This document shows positions 21,050 to 32,300 of a stretch of DNA of 64,000 bases, piece by piece. Origin of the DNA: Liolophura sinensis (Eukaryota; Mollusca; Polyplacophora; Chitonida; Chitonidae); contig NC_088295.1 of the NCBI RefSeq assembly GCF_032854445.1, positions 51,255,249 through 51,319,248 on the forward strand, in the 5' to 3' direction. The position numbers and the translations under genes were made by a program. The notes under the pieces are model-generated. The model was given only the letters and a program-made list of their open reading frames with translations. It did no database searches and was not told where the DNA came from. Each line of letters starts with the position of its first letter. Position 1 is the first letter of the stretch.

Positions 21050-23650
21050 TTTAGGCCTACCTAAGGACTTCTGGGGGCATACTTAACACAGGTTGTAGGC
21101 CTACCTATCTAAGGACTTCTGGGAGCATACCTAACACAGGTTGTAGGCCTACCTATGTAAGGACTTCTGGGCTCATACCTAACACAGCTTGTAGGCCTAC
21201 CTATCTAAGGACTTCTGGAGGCATACCTAACACAGGTTGTAGGCCTACCTATCTAAGGACTTCTGGGGGCATACCTAACACAGGTTGTAGGCCTACCTAT
21301 CTAAGGACTTCTGGGCTCATACCTAACACAGGTTGTAGGCCTACCTATGTAAGAACTTCTGGGCTCATACCTAACACAGGTTGTAGGCCTACCTATCTAA
21401 GGACTTCTGGAGGCATACCTAACACAGGTTGTAGGCCTACCTATCTAAGGACTTTTGGGGGCATACCTAACACAGATTGTAGGCCTACCTATCTAAGGAT
21501 TTCTGGGGGCATACCTAACACAGGTTGTAGGCCTACCTACGTAAGGACTTCTGGGCTCATACCTAACACAGCTTGTAGGCCTACCTATGTAAGGACTTCT
21601 GGGCTCATACCTAACACAGGTTGTAGGCCTACCTATCTAAGGACTTCTGGGGGCATACCTAACACAGATTGTAGGCCTACCTATCTAAGGACTTCTGGAG
21701 GCATACCTAACACAGATTGTAGGCCTACCTATGTAAGGACTTTTGGGGGCATACCTAACACAGGTTGTAGGTCTACCTATGTAAGAACTTCTGGGCTCAT
21801 ACCTAACACAGGTTGTAGGCCTACCTATCTAAGGACTTTTGGGGGCATACCTAACACAGATTGTAGGCCTACCTATCTAAGGACTTCTGGGGGCATACCT
21901 AACACAGATTGTAGGCCTACCTATCTAAGGACTTCTGGAGGCATACCTAACACAGATTGTAGGCCTACCTATGTAAGGACTTTTGGGGGCATACCTAACA
22001 CAGGTTGTAGGTCTACCTATCTAAGGACTTCTGGGGGCATACCTAACACAGATTGTAGGCCTACCTATCTAAGGATTTCTGGGGGCATACCTAACACAGG
22101 TTGTAGGCCTACCTACGTAAGGACTTCTGGGCTCATACCTAACACAGCTTGTAGGCCTACCTATCTAAGGACTTCTGGGCTCATACCTAACACAGATTGT
22201 AGGCCTACCTATCTAAGGACTTCTGGGCTCATACCTAACACAGGTTGTAGGCCTACCTATCTAAGGACTTCTGGGGGCATACCTAACACAGCTTGTAGGC
22301 CTACCTATCTAAGGGCTTCTGGGGGCATACCTAACACAGGTTGTAGGCCTACCTATCTAAGGACTTCTGGGCTCATACCTAACACAGATTGTAGGCCTAC
22401 CTATCTAAGGACTTCTGGGGGCATACCTAACACAGCTTGTAGGCCTACCTATCTAAGGGCTTCTGGGGGCATACCTAACACAGCTTGTAGGCCTACCTAT
22501 CTAAGGACTTTTGGGGGCATACCTAACACAGCTTGTAGGCCTACCTATCTAAGGACTTCTGGGGGCATACCTAACACAGGTTGTAGGCCTACCTACGTAA
22601 GGACTTCTGGGCTCATACCTAACACAGCTTGTAGGCCTACCTATGTAAGGACTTCTGGGCTCATACCTAACACAGGTTGTAGGCCTACCTATCTAAGGAC
22701 TTCTGGAGGCATACCTAACACAGGTTGTAGGCCTACCTATGTAAGGACTTTTGGGGGCATACCTAACACAGGTTGTAGGCCTACCTACGTAAGGGCTTCT
22801 GGGCTCATACCTAACACAGGTTGTAGGCCTACCTATGTAAGGACTTCTGGGCTCATACCTAACACAGGTTGTAGGCCTACCTACGTAAGGGCTTCTGGGG
22901 GCATACCTAACACAGCTTGTAGGCCTACCTATCTAAGGGCTTCTGGGGGCATACCTAACACAGATTGTAGGCCTACCTATCTAAGGACTTTTGGGGGCAT
23001 ACCTAACACAGGTTGTAGGCCTACCTATGTAAGGACTTCTGGGCTCATACCTAACACAGGTTGTAGGCCTACCTATCTAAGGATTTCTGGGGGCATACCT
23101 AACACAGATTGTAGGCCTACCTATCTAAGGACTTTTGGGGGCATACCTAACACAGGTTGTAGGCCTACCTATCTAAGGACTTCTGGAGGCATACCTAACA
23201 CAGATTGTAGGCCTACCTATCTAAGGACTTCTGGAGGCATACCTAACACAGATTGTAGGCCTACCTATGTAAGGACTTCTGGGCTCATACCTAACACAGG
23301 TTGTAGGCCTACCTATGTAAGGACTTCTGGGCTCATACCTAACACAGCTTGTAGGCCTACCTATCTAAGGACTTCTGGGGGCATACCTAACACAGGTTGT
23401 AGGCCTACCTGTCTAAGGACTTCTGGGCTCATATCTAACACAGCTTGTAGGCCTACCTATCTAAGGACTTCTGGGGGCATACCTAACACAGGTTGTAGGC
23501 CTACCTGTCTAAGGACTTCTGGGCTCATATCTAACACAGGTTGTAGGCCTACCTATTTAAGGACTTCTGGGGGCATACCTAACACAGGTTGTAGGCCTAC
23601 CTATGTAAGGACTTCTGGGCTCATACCTAACACAGTTTGCAGGCCTACCT
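21050..23650. repeat. minisatellite, 48-bp unit, ~54 copies
   Basis: The unit reads 'ttgtaggcctacctatctaa' then 'ggacttctgggggcatacct' then 'aacacagg'. GTAGGCCTAC is a perfect 10-bp palindrome in nearly every unit. Variation is concentrated at four places: CTATCTA/CTATGTA/CTACGTA, CTTCT/CTTTT, GGGGGC/GGGCTC/GGAGGC, and CAGGTT/CAGATT/CAGCTT. Variant combinations recur in blocks; for example 21661-21780 equals 21901-22020, an offset of exactly five units. Confidence 0.98.
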
Positions 23651-24246
23651 GCACGCCAAGCACTACATTTCATTTGTTAGGCTGAAGTTTAAAAATCATA
23701 ATGCTGGCTGTTGTCGTATAAACATCATTTATGAACAAGATGAGCTACAATTGAAGACTGGGAGTATCACTGACCTCTCTCCCTCAACCCTGCTTTTGAT
23801 AATCACAAAGCAGATATACTCCACTGCATTCAGAGAGTATTAATCATACACAATTTTAAATGTTTCCTTGGCCAAAAGATATGCTTCAACCACAGGTGCC
23901 TAACGTATTCAATGTAACCTGTGCCTTTCATGATTTTCCTCTAATTCGGTTTCAAGATATCGAAATCAACTAACCTAACCCGAGTAATCTAATGACCAAT
24001 CATATTTTCAACCTTAATTTTAAAAATTTCTAAATTTACAGAAGTTAATCATGGGATGTGTTAAAATCTGTGTATGGATCGGGGTTAGTTTTTGCATTTG
24101 ACCTGGCAGTTTCATGACTGTGGGCTGTTGTGAGGATACAAGCAAATATCAATCACTACAACGCCCCCCTCCCCCTTTTATGAAATGAGGGCTAAATAAA
24201 CACCAAAAATCCCTCCAGTCAAATATGATACACTCTTGAGTACAGC
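23651..24246. other. no gene recognised
   Basis: Spacer between the 48-bp and 121-bp arrays. 'Ataatgctggctgttgtcgt' at 23698 may be a small SINE family 1 fragment. The segment 23905-23975 ('cctttcatgatt...ggtttcaagatat') resembles 26540-26610 and may be a dispersed repeat. Confidence 0.4.
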
Positions 24247-24730
24247 AATATGCTGCAATCAAATTGGACACAAATGATAAATACTAGCCCTACAAACATG
24301 ACCTGATTGTAACTATTTTGATACACAACAGTAAAGAAATGATAATAAACAATTAAGCAAATTCAGCATTAAGCTGCAATCAAATTGGACACAAATAATA
24401 AATACTAGCCCCACCAACACGACCTGATTGTAACTATTTTGATACATAACAATAAAGAAATGATAATAAACAATTAAGCAAATTCAGCATTAAGCTGCAA
24501 TCAAATTGGACACAAATAATAAATACTAGCCCCACCAACACGACCTGATTGTAACTATTTTGATACATAACAGTAAAGAAATGATAATAAACAATTAAGC
24601 AACTTCAGCATTAAGCTGCAATCAAATTGGACACAAATAATAAATACTAGCCCCACCAATACGACCTGATTGTAACTATTTTGATACATAACAGTAAAGA
24701 AATGATAATAAACAATTAAGCAACTTCAGC
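24247..24730. repeat. tandem repeat, 121-bp unit, 4 copies
   Basis: Copies start at 24247, 24368, 24489 and 24610 and are nearly identical. Each contains 'gctgcaatcaaattggacac', 'ccaccaacacgacctgattg' and 'gaaatgataataaacaatta'. The first copy is preceded by 'cacactcttgagtacagca', which resembles the SINE family 1 terminus, so the unit may have formed from a SINE tail plus flank. Confidence 0.95.
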
Positions 24731-27086
24731 GAACACATATCCACTGTGATGTCCAGATGGACACACCCAAATTACAATTATCCCCCGGGTTTCATAAAAG
24801 CATGAGACAAGAATGTACAAATTAAAGAATTAATACAACACAGTAAATAATGATGTCAATTTATTTCAAAAATATTTTACATTTCTTAGTACGTCACCAA
24901 CGTATAATCTGTGTTTAAACAATACCAATAACAGTGAAATCCTTGTATTAAAGTAGTCCTTTGTTCTGTTATTCAAATATAGTTGAAGACGATGATGATT
25001 TTAAAACACTAATTCACTGATACACAGATAAATTCTAATTAGAATTCAAAGAAGAAAAAAGTACAAGCATTTTCAGATCATGTGCAAAAAACATAATGTG
25101 AAATATCCAAAAAAACAAATACACTTCACAAGAACTAAAAACGTCCCAAAATTTTCTGAAATAACCAAAAATCTGACTCAATTATACAAAAACAGAGAAA
25201 AAAAAATTCACAAGAACGAACAAGAACAAGTTCCAAAATAGTCTGATTATATATATATAAACAGAAATATCACCAAATCTGAACTGATTATATATGGACA
25301 CGAAAAGCAATTCTTTAATCTCGTTAATACTGTTAAAGAATAAAAACAATATAGCATTTAGATCTACATAGTGTTGACATACATTTTTCCATAATTCCAT
25401 AATAATAATAATATTATGAGTAAAATAGTTCATTTAATTGTACCCAATAGCCTAATTACTACATACATAAACGAGTCATTGATAATCTGTACACTTCCCC
25501 TCACTGCACGTCTGGCAGGACATAATATTATAGCAGACCTTAACATTCAATGGAAGTGAGAAGCCCCCCCAACACAGATGAGCGACAATACTAGAATATA
25601 TACTACCAGTTTCTTCTGACGTGTTCAGTGCCACGTCTATAGTCATGCAATTTAGACAGGAATGTAAGCCGTGCATATGCTTGTGATAAAATCGGATATT
25701 AAATTTAAACCCTACAAATATTCACTTCGGAATTGGTGAGTACTATTTACACAGCATTTTTTTTTTCTTCACACTTACGCCTTTTAATTAACTCTTTTAA
25801 AAAATAGATAACAGGGAATTCTGTACAGGTATCGAGAGCACAACGTCACATTACTGTACAAATGTTGATATGGTAAAGTTAGCTTACGCACATGCATAGA
25901 CAAATCTGCTGGGTTCTTGGCAACGGATGGCACAATGAGAAATGATTCAAGGTAATCATAAAATATATGTTCAGAAGACATCCTGATGAACACAATGCCA
26001 GGATAGAAGCCGCAGCCAACATAACAAAATATTTTAATATAGACATCGTCATCAGATGAAGAGACAACTTTGAGTGAAATAGTACAGTGGAGGATGGGAG
26101 ACAATTGCTATGAGTTAGCTCATGATATTCACTTTGCACAAAGTTGGGAATAGCGCTGGGAAACTGTTCCCAGATTATAAGTTGCTGGAAAAAACTGACT
26201 AGGGATACAAACACACAATACTATACACATCTTGAAAGTGTCTATTACAAAACCTATTTGTTCTGGCTGATTTCTTCTGTATGAAGAGTTGATTCACACA
26301 AAACATAAAGTGAGTGAAAGACAGGCAGATGCCTGTCACTCTCGAACTATTCCATCCTCTAAGACAGAGGACAATCACGGAATACATAAAATATGCACAA
26401 CTTTGACACAGATCATGCTCAGGTTCCACAAAGTAAAACTGCCATTTAGAGCAGTTACTACATAGGCAGAAACCCACTGCCAATCTGATCAAGAAATTCA
26501 TTAAATATGCAAATCGAGTTGGTTTAAAACAACACCTGATGTCTCACGTGCGCAGTATGACCTGTGAATTTCATGATCTGCCTTAGTTGGTTTTCAAGAT
26601 ATGAGCAAATTACAGAACCTGAGCCATATTAATAAGAAGAAAGAAGCAAATCATTAAATATGTAAAACTTAGGCACAGATCTAAATTGGTGTTTTAAACT
26701 TCATTTGAGTTTCAAAAAAGGAATATACACACAAAATTATACAAAAAAACTATGACTAAAGCAGATGAGCAACCCTGACTAATGGGCCCACTGATTATCA
26801 ACACCATAGTCCCACTTCTGAGCAAGTGAAAAGGGGCAGGGCATTGTACGTAAATATATGTGCATCAAAACAGGTTACCTGATGATATAACATCATCTAC
26901 CAGGTATGTAGCCTAACCAGACATTTCAGTGAACAAACATAGTGTAGCTACACAGCCAGATCCCAATGCAAAAAGCCTCTTCATTCTGTTCATTCAATTC
27001 CCACAGATTTATATACAATAACAAATTATTTGCTTTCATTTCCCTGTGAACAAATGACACCATGACCTCCTTACATAAATCACCAG
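24731..27086. other. no gene recognised
   Basis: Very AT-rich 2.4-kb stretch. Antisense frames of 65-111 codons at 25182-26501 overlap one another in different frames and show no domain; I regard them as chance. A short T/A-rich segment near 25195-25260 is low complexity. Confidence 0.5.
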
Positions 27087-27348
27087 TTGTAACTTCCTCA
27101 CTTAGCGTTCAGCATGAAGGGAATAGTGCAACGACTAGTTGACTTGTATCAGTATACTGGCTCAGGCGGGGCGGCTTACTTACCTTAGGTAAGTCGTCTC
27201 AGTGAAGCAGCACTAGATACAAGAGTGGTGGAAATCCGTCCTGCAACAAGGAGGCACATTACATACACCCAAGGATTCCTTCGTCGTCATATGACTAAAA
27301 AATTGTTGAGCACGACATTAAACCCCAAGCACTCACTCCTTATATAAA
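27087..27348 (+). repeat. SINE family 2, body B
   Basis: It shares with 52406-52757 (other strand) the body blocks 'ggaatagtgcaacgactagt', 'gtaagtcgtctcagtgaagc', 'ggtggaaatccgtcctgcaa' and 'aaggattccttcgtcgtcat', and ends with the group terminus 'gacattaaaccccaagc' plus a CACTCACTC tail. The tRNA head is missing. Confidence 0.8.
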
Positions 27349-28321
27349 TACAAATGAAAAACGCGAAGCATTAAGTCTCAGTTTTATTTAGGAAGGGCAT
27401 GCCTTGTCAAGACCCTCGAGAATGAATATTCACGCAGAAAAACTGTCCGAATACTGTCATGTTTGTGGTGAATGGGATGCTATATAGAAAAATCCAGCCC
27501 ACAAGGCAAAATAACAGCATGACTTACTGAATTTCTTACTGCCCGACGTTCGCAATGATGTTTTTGGGGTGCATTCAACTTTGAAGCCTCGTAATTGGGC
27601 CTCCTGCTATTCTACCTCCATGCTCTACTGATATTCTCCTCACATACCATAGGTCTGTTTGTACGGAGTTACTACCCACTGTATTATTTACAACACCTTC
27701 AACTGGGTTTTAGTTCATGCTGTAAATAAATACTACTGTTATAATAAATAATACTGTTGGCTGTGAATATCTCTGACCGAGTTAAGTTCCCCTATGTGAA
27801 GTTGACCTTAAGTTCTCGCTGGATAGCATTACCCAATCCCCCATTTCACACCTGTGAAACTCATGCGCATTACACCTGGGGTAAAGCCCTAAAAAGTGGG
27901 CGGAGAATAACAAGATATGCGGTGTCTCAATTAGACGAAAAGGGTCAGTTTCACTGCTGCAAGAAACTTGGAGAAAACCACCATCCTTTGGTGAAATGCC
28001 TACAGGCCAGCCTAGTGTATCAGCAGTCCATTGGGTTGGAAGATTAAAATCATATCTCAGTTATGGGGAGTATTTTCACCAGGAAGTAAAAAATAAAGTG
28101 AGTAGAATGCGTAATATAGACTTATGTAGTTTCAGATTGCTAACCCTTTAGTTATATTATACTTTACATGATACCACGTTTTTTTGTTCAAAGGCATGAG
28201 AAATGCTGTTATATTATGACAGCGCAAATTAACTACAATCACATGCAAAGTTATTGGCATCAAGTGGAAACTTAGAAAGAAGAACAAGTTTACCTAAAAG
28301 AGGGGGGAAAACAGCAAATGA
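27349..28321. other. no gene recognised
   Basis: No recognisable feature. A 96-codon frame at 27757-28047 starts on a non-ATG codon, lacks any known domain and has no splice support. Confidence 0.45.
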
Positions 28322-28782
28322 GTGTTATCAGAAGTCCATTACCCAGAAGTATGCAATTTCTCTATTGCTAGTCTCCACAGCACCTCTTAAGTGGAAATTG
28401 TAATCGGAATCCTGGGAAATCTAATGTAAACGGCTCCGAAACTCCGAAACGATTTCGCATATCATTGTTGCTATGCAGTTAAGAACCCACTGACCCATTT
28501 CCAAGCAACTCAACACAATTACTATCAAAGACAATGCTGTCCTTTTACAAACCTCTCCGTTGTTGTTATTTTTTTAAAGTCTATTTCACCACAACAGCGT
28601 TTTGAACATATTTTCCCATCATGCATCAGCAGTTTCTCAAATGTTTGCTGCCAAATAAAGAGAAAAAAATACATGGCTGTGCAGATACGTTACATAATGT
28701 GTTAGCGAAGCAGAATGTAAAATTCTGTGGAGACTAGCTATAGGGAAGTTGCATACTTCTAGGTAATGGATTTGTGATATTA
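28322..28782. mobile_element. terminal-inverted-repeat element (MITE-like)
   Basis: The segment 28323-28380 ('tcagaagtccattacccaga', 'agtatgcaatttctc', 'gctagtctccacag') is the near-perfect reverse complement of 28725-28781 ('ctgtggagactagct', 'gggaagttgcatacttct', 'aggtaatggatttgtgata'). Two arms of about 57 bp flank about 340 bp of non-coding sequence, as in a non-autonomous DNA transposon. No target duplication could be fixed by eye, and the superfamily is unknown. Confidence 0.65.
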
Positions 28783-28847
28783 TGTATCTGTATTTGCAAG
28801 TACAAAACTTAGCATAAGCATTCTCTGCATGTGGCATGCTATGTTAC

Positions 28848-28870
28848 TTATATATATATATATATATATA
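28848..28870. repeat. (TA)n microsatellite
   Basis: About 11 TA units, immediately before a reverse SINE family 1 fragment. Confidence 0.9.
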
Positions 28871-28943
28871 TTTGATTGTTGTTTAATGCCATATTCATGA
28901 ATTTTATACTCTGGCGGTCAGCTTTTTGGGTGGTGGGAAACCA
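28871..28943 (-). repeat. SINE family 1, diverged 3' part
   Basis: 'Tttgattgttgtttaatgcc', 'atattcatgaattttatact', 'ctggcggtcagc' and 'ggtggtgggaaacc' match the reverse 3' domain with several substitutions. Confidence 0.7.
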
Positions 28944-29257
28944 GAATGCCAGGATACAGCGACCTTTAACAGTTACCAGCAATCTTTCTCATATGTAGTA
29001 CACTGAAATGCACACCGTGCCAGGGGAAGACAACCTATCTTCAACAAACGTTGTACTGCATCAGAAAGGGCCACGCAGCATCGTCACCTCTAGGGTCTCA
29101 CGTAGTCATCAGGGCTAAACTCTATCACCTATATGCCATGAATTAAGCTGATGTCCAGCACAAGGAGATCAGACATCTCCTAATTCCTCCTCACTGTCGG
29201 ACATGAGTGACGTGTGCAGAGTGCTGCTCGGGTACCCAGGGTAAACCCCCGGGCCTT

Positions 29258-29346
29258 TCACAATCTGTGAGAGGATTTGCGATGACGACATGCTGCAACT
29301 GACAACAAGGCCGCCACACACAGGACAATGGGAATGACCACAAAAT
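29258..29346 (-). CDS. ENPP-like exon 4 (membrane anchor)
   Basis: Acceptor TTTTCAG at 29348-29347. In the spliced phase it encodes YFVVIPIVLCVAALLSVAAC, a clear membrane helix, then RHRKSSHRL and TGA (29260-29258). Another frame stays open to a TGA at 29171-29169 and gives an acidic tail ending DSEEELGDV; see findings. The membrane helix makes the first frame the better call. Confidence 0.8.
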
Positions 29347-32300
29347 CTGAAAATAACGCAAAAAAGCAAACGTAATATAATACATTCCATTTCAAGAATA
29401 ACATCCTTAAGTTCTCCTATTAGAAGTAAATCAAACAACTCTTTTAGTAGGAGGCGATAGTATGTACAAAACAAAAACTGTAAAAATAATAAGGTATGTA
29501 CTGTTGAATGGCATTGAATTATCATTGTATAGCAACGGACGTCCCACACTGAGAAGCCTTATGTGTCAGTGAGTCACGTGACTACCAAATGACCTGTGTA
29601 GTCTGTTAAAATGCTGAACCACTGAATGGTTGTCCGCATTATGTTTCACCACTATAATTAACTTTTAATTAATTTTCTATCCAGAAAACCATGATGATTT
29701 TAGCATAGTAAATGTGCTGGCAAAGCATCAAGATATGTAGAAGGGAAAGCATGTTTGGGTGCTTGGGGGGGGGGGGGGGAGGCGTAGTAGGTCTGTGGCA
29801 TAACCACTCGCTGATTCTCACATTGAACTCAAAAGTATACATAAGTCGCCAGTTCAAATCCAACTCCTGCCACCAGCCACTTTTATAATGCTGATACTCT
29901 ATATTCACATGTTCTGTTTCCTTACTCATGAATGTGGGGCCTCTTCCTAGAATCCAAGGACATATTTTACTTACATGTGACAGTTATTCCCCCTGAAGAT
30001 TCTCGTGGCTTTAACAAAGCCATCACTGCACTTAAAGAGCCATTGTTTGCGGCAGGGGGGATGTTCAGTACATAGGCCATCATCGCGTACACATCCGTGT
30101 TAGAGAAACCCTCCACAGTTACGTTTTTGAATGCTGGGCCATGTGCCATGAAAATTGGGTGCATATCTGAAAAGCTGTTGTTGTATCCATGGTTACCAAC
30201 TGCAAATGAAAAAACTTAAAAATGTGAAAGTGAATAAACTTTTAGAAAACCTTGATTGCATTCCATTAGTGTTTAAACTGATTAGTTCTAATGGTCTACA
30301 AATGAAATCTATACTGCAGACTAACACAACTTGATAAAACATATATACATGTACATAAAATGGTGGCTCTCTGGAACACCTCTTCAAGCTTCCAACAAAC
30401 TCGAGGAAGTTGCAATGAATTCTTGGGAAACGCTCTTTAACAGAAGGGCATTATCACCCTTGATCACAAATTACTGCCTGCACACTAAGCTCAGAATTTC
30501 AGCTCTTTGCTCTCAACTCAATTTTGAGTTAACTGCAATCTGGATAAGCTAGAAATACATGGCTTATACACTGTAGCAACTAATCATGATAGCATATGAT
30601 GTCACTTCAAGGTTTGTACTTTGTATAAATTTTATTGACCAACAAAAGTTAACTAGGCACTGACTATAATATGCGCACACATCTTGAAAGACTAATGAAA
30701 TGTAACTGTTAAAGCAAAAGGAAAGCTAAAACGTGAAGTAAAATTCATCATACAGACAACTGAAAACTATGCATAAAAATACTTTCATTTATTTTTTCAA
30801 ATTTTTTTAAGAGTGTTCATATATTTAAATAGTAAAGTGGGCTTTATGAGCCATACTGACTGTATCTGGGACCTCTCATGTCACACAACCTTTTTTTCCT
30901 GATGTTCTCCAGAAGGAAAGAATTTCTGAGAATCTTTTATCAGTAATCTTTTACACTTGGGTGAAAAGAGTTATTCCAACATTCAGTGTCCTGATTAGAG
31001 TTGTAAAAACTTCCTCTGACGTTAGACTTCCTAAACTCTGACAGAATGGTCCATAAAGCCCACCTTAGAATCTAAATGTTGGAATACCTCTCTTTGAATA
31101 CCTCTCTTCACAAAAATCTAAAAAAATAAATGAAGTTATATTTATGCATAGGTTAAGCGGTCTATTCAGTGATGCCTACTTTGATTTTTAGAGGACTTTT
31201 CCTTAAAATGGTGTCGGTAAATGTTCAGTGTTTAAGTTAATACAACAGATATAAAAAAAAAATGAAGAGCTATTTTTCAGTTTTGGGGAATATGTGGTAT
31301 CTTGTAATTATAAACAATGTCCGTATCTGCCTGTGGCATCAGAGGCAAATCAAGGTCACTACAGCAACAGTACAGGTATGGGTAATAAACAAAGGCTTAA
31401 TCTCCCCCTCAATTGTTCTTCCTTCAATATTTTTCACAGAGTTCATAATCCATTTCTTCTAATTTTTGGAACAGATATTAGACCATGCTGAAAACTGCAC
31501 ATTAAATTTCTTTTCCAGCTTTTGAGGAAAGTAAAGATATGAGTATGTTGTTCATTAGATGGTCTAACCATGTGAGAAAAAAGAAACTAAAAACTCCTGT
31601 TACAATTACATGTACATGTATACTGGCTAAAAAGAGCAGACCAGGTGTCCCAAAAATTTGAAGAAATAGGGTATCTCATTAAAGAAAAGAAAACTCTCAG
31701 ATCAGTTTAACTGAAAATGCAGTTTAACTGAGAAGTATAGGGACTACCGCTGAGAGCCGATAAAGTCTTACATTCAAAGCCATATTTACCTGCTCAGATG
31801 AAGACTAAAAAGCTTATTTGTACCCATACATGTCACAACAGAAATATAGACCACATAAAATTCTATATTTAATGAATCATTTAAAACGAAAGACAACAGT
31901 AGGCCAAACGTATGTATGCACAGATAAAGTATCGCACATGAAGATTAAAAAGCATACATATATGTTGAAGTTCAAAGAAAACACAATCGTGCTCACTGAA
32001 AATCAAAAGTGCTGTGGTCAACTTCAACCCAGTGGCCGTTTAGGTCTGTTTTCACACCTCTTCCAAGTAGGCAACGTTATATTATTTCTTTTCTTCTTTT
32101 AAAATCAGATGCTGATATTCAGCCTTCTATGAATGTCTGTTTTTATACACTTACCAGTTTTGTTGACTACACTTTTGTTGAAGCTCAAGCTGTAATGAGG
32201 GTCAGCCACCACTAATATGGGGGTCACCCTGCGACTGTTTTTGTAGTGGTAATAGGCAGGGATGTCTTGCTTCTTGTACACCGTCACATGAGGCACCTTC

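Noticed and set aside
25182-26501. Several antisense frames of 65-111 codons
   Set aside because: They overlap in different frames in AT-rich DNA and share no domain; most likely chance.
27757-28047. 96-codon frame
   Set aside because: It lacks an ATG start and any recognisable motif, and no plausible splice junctions were found.
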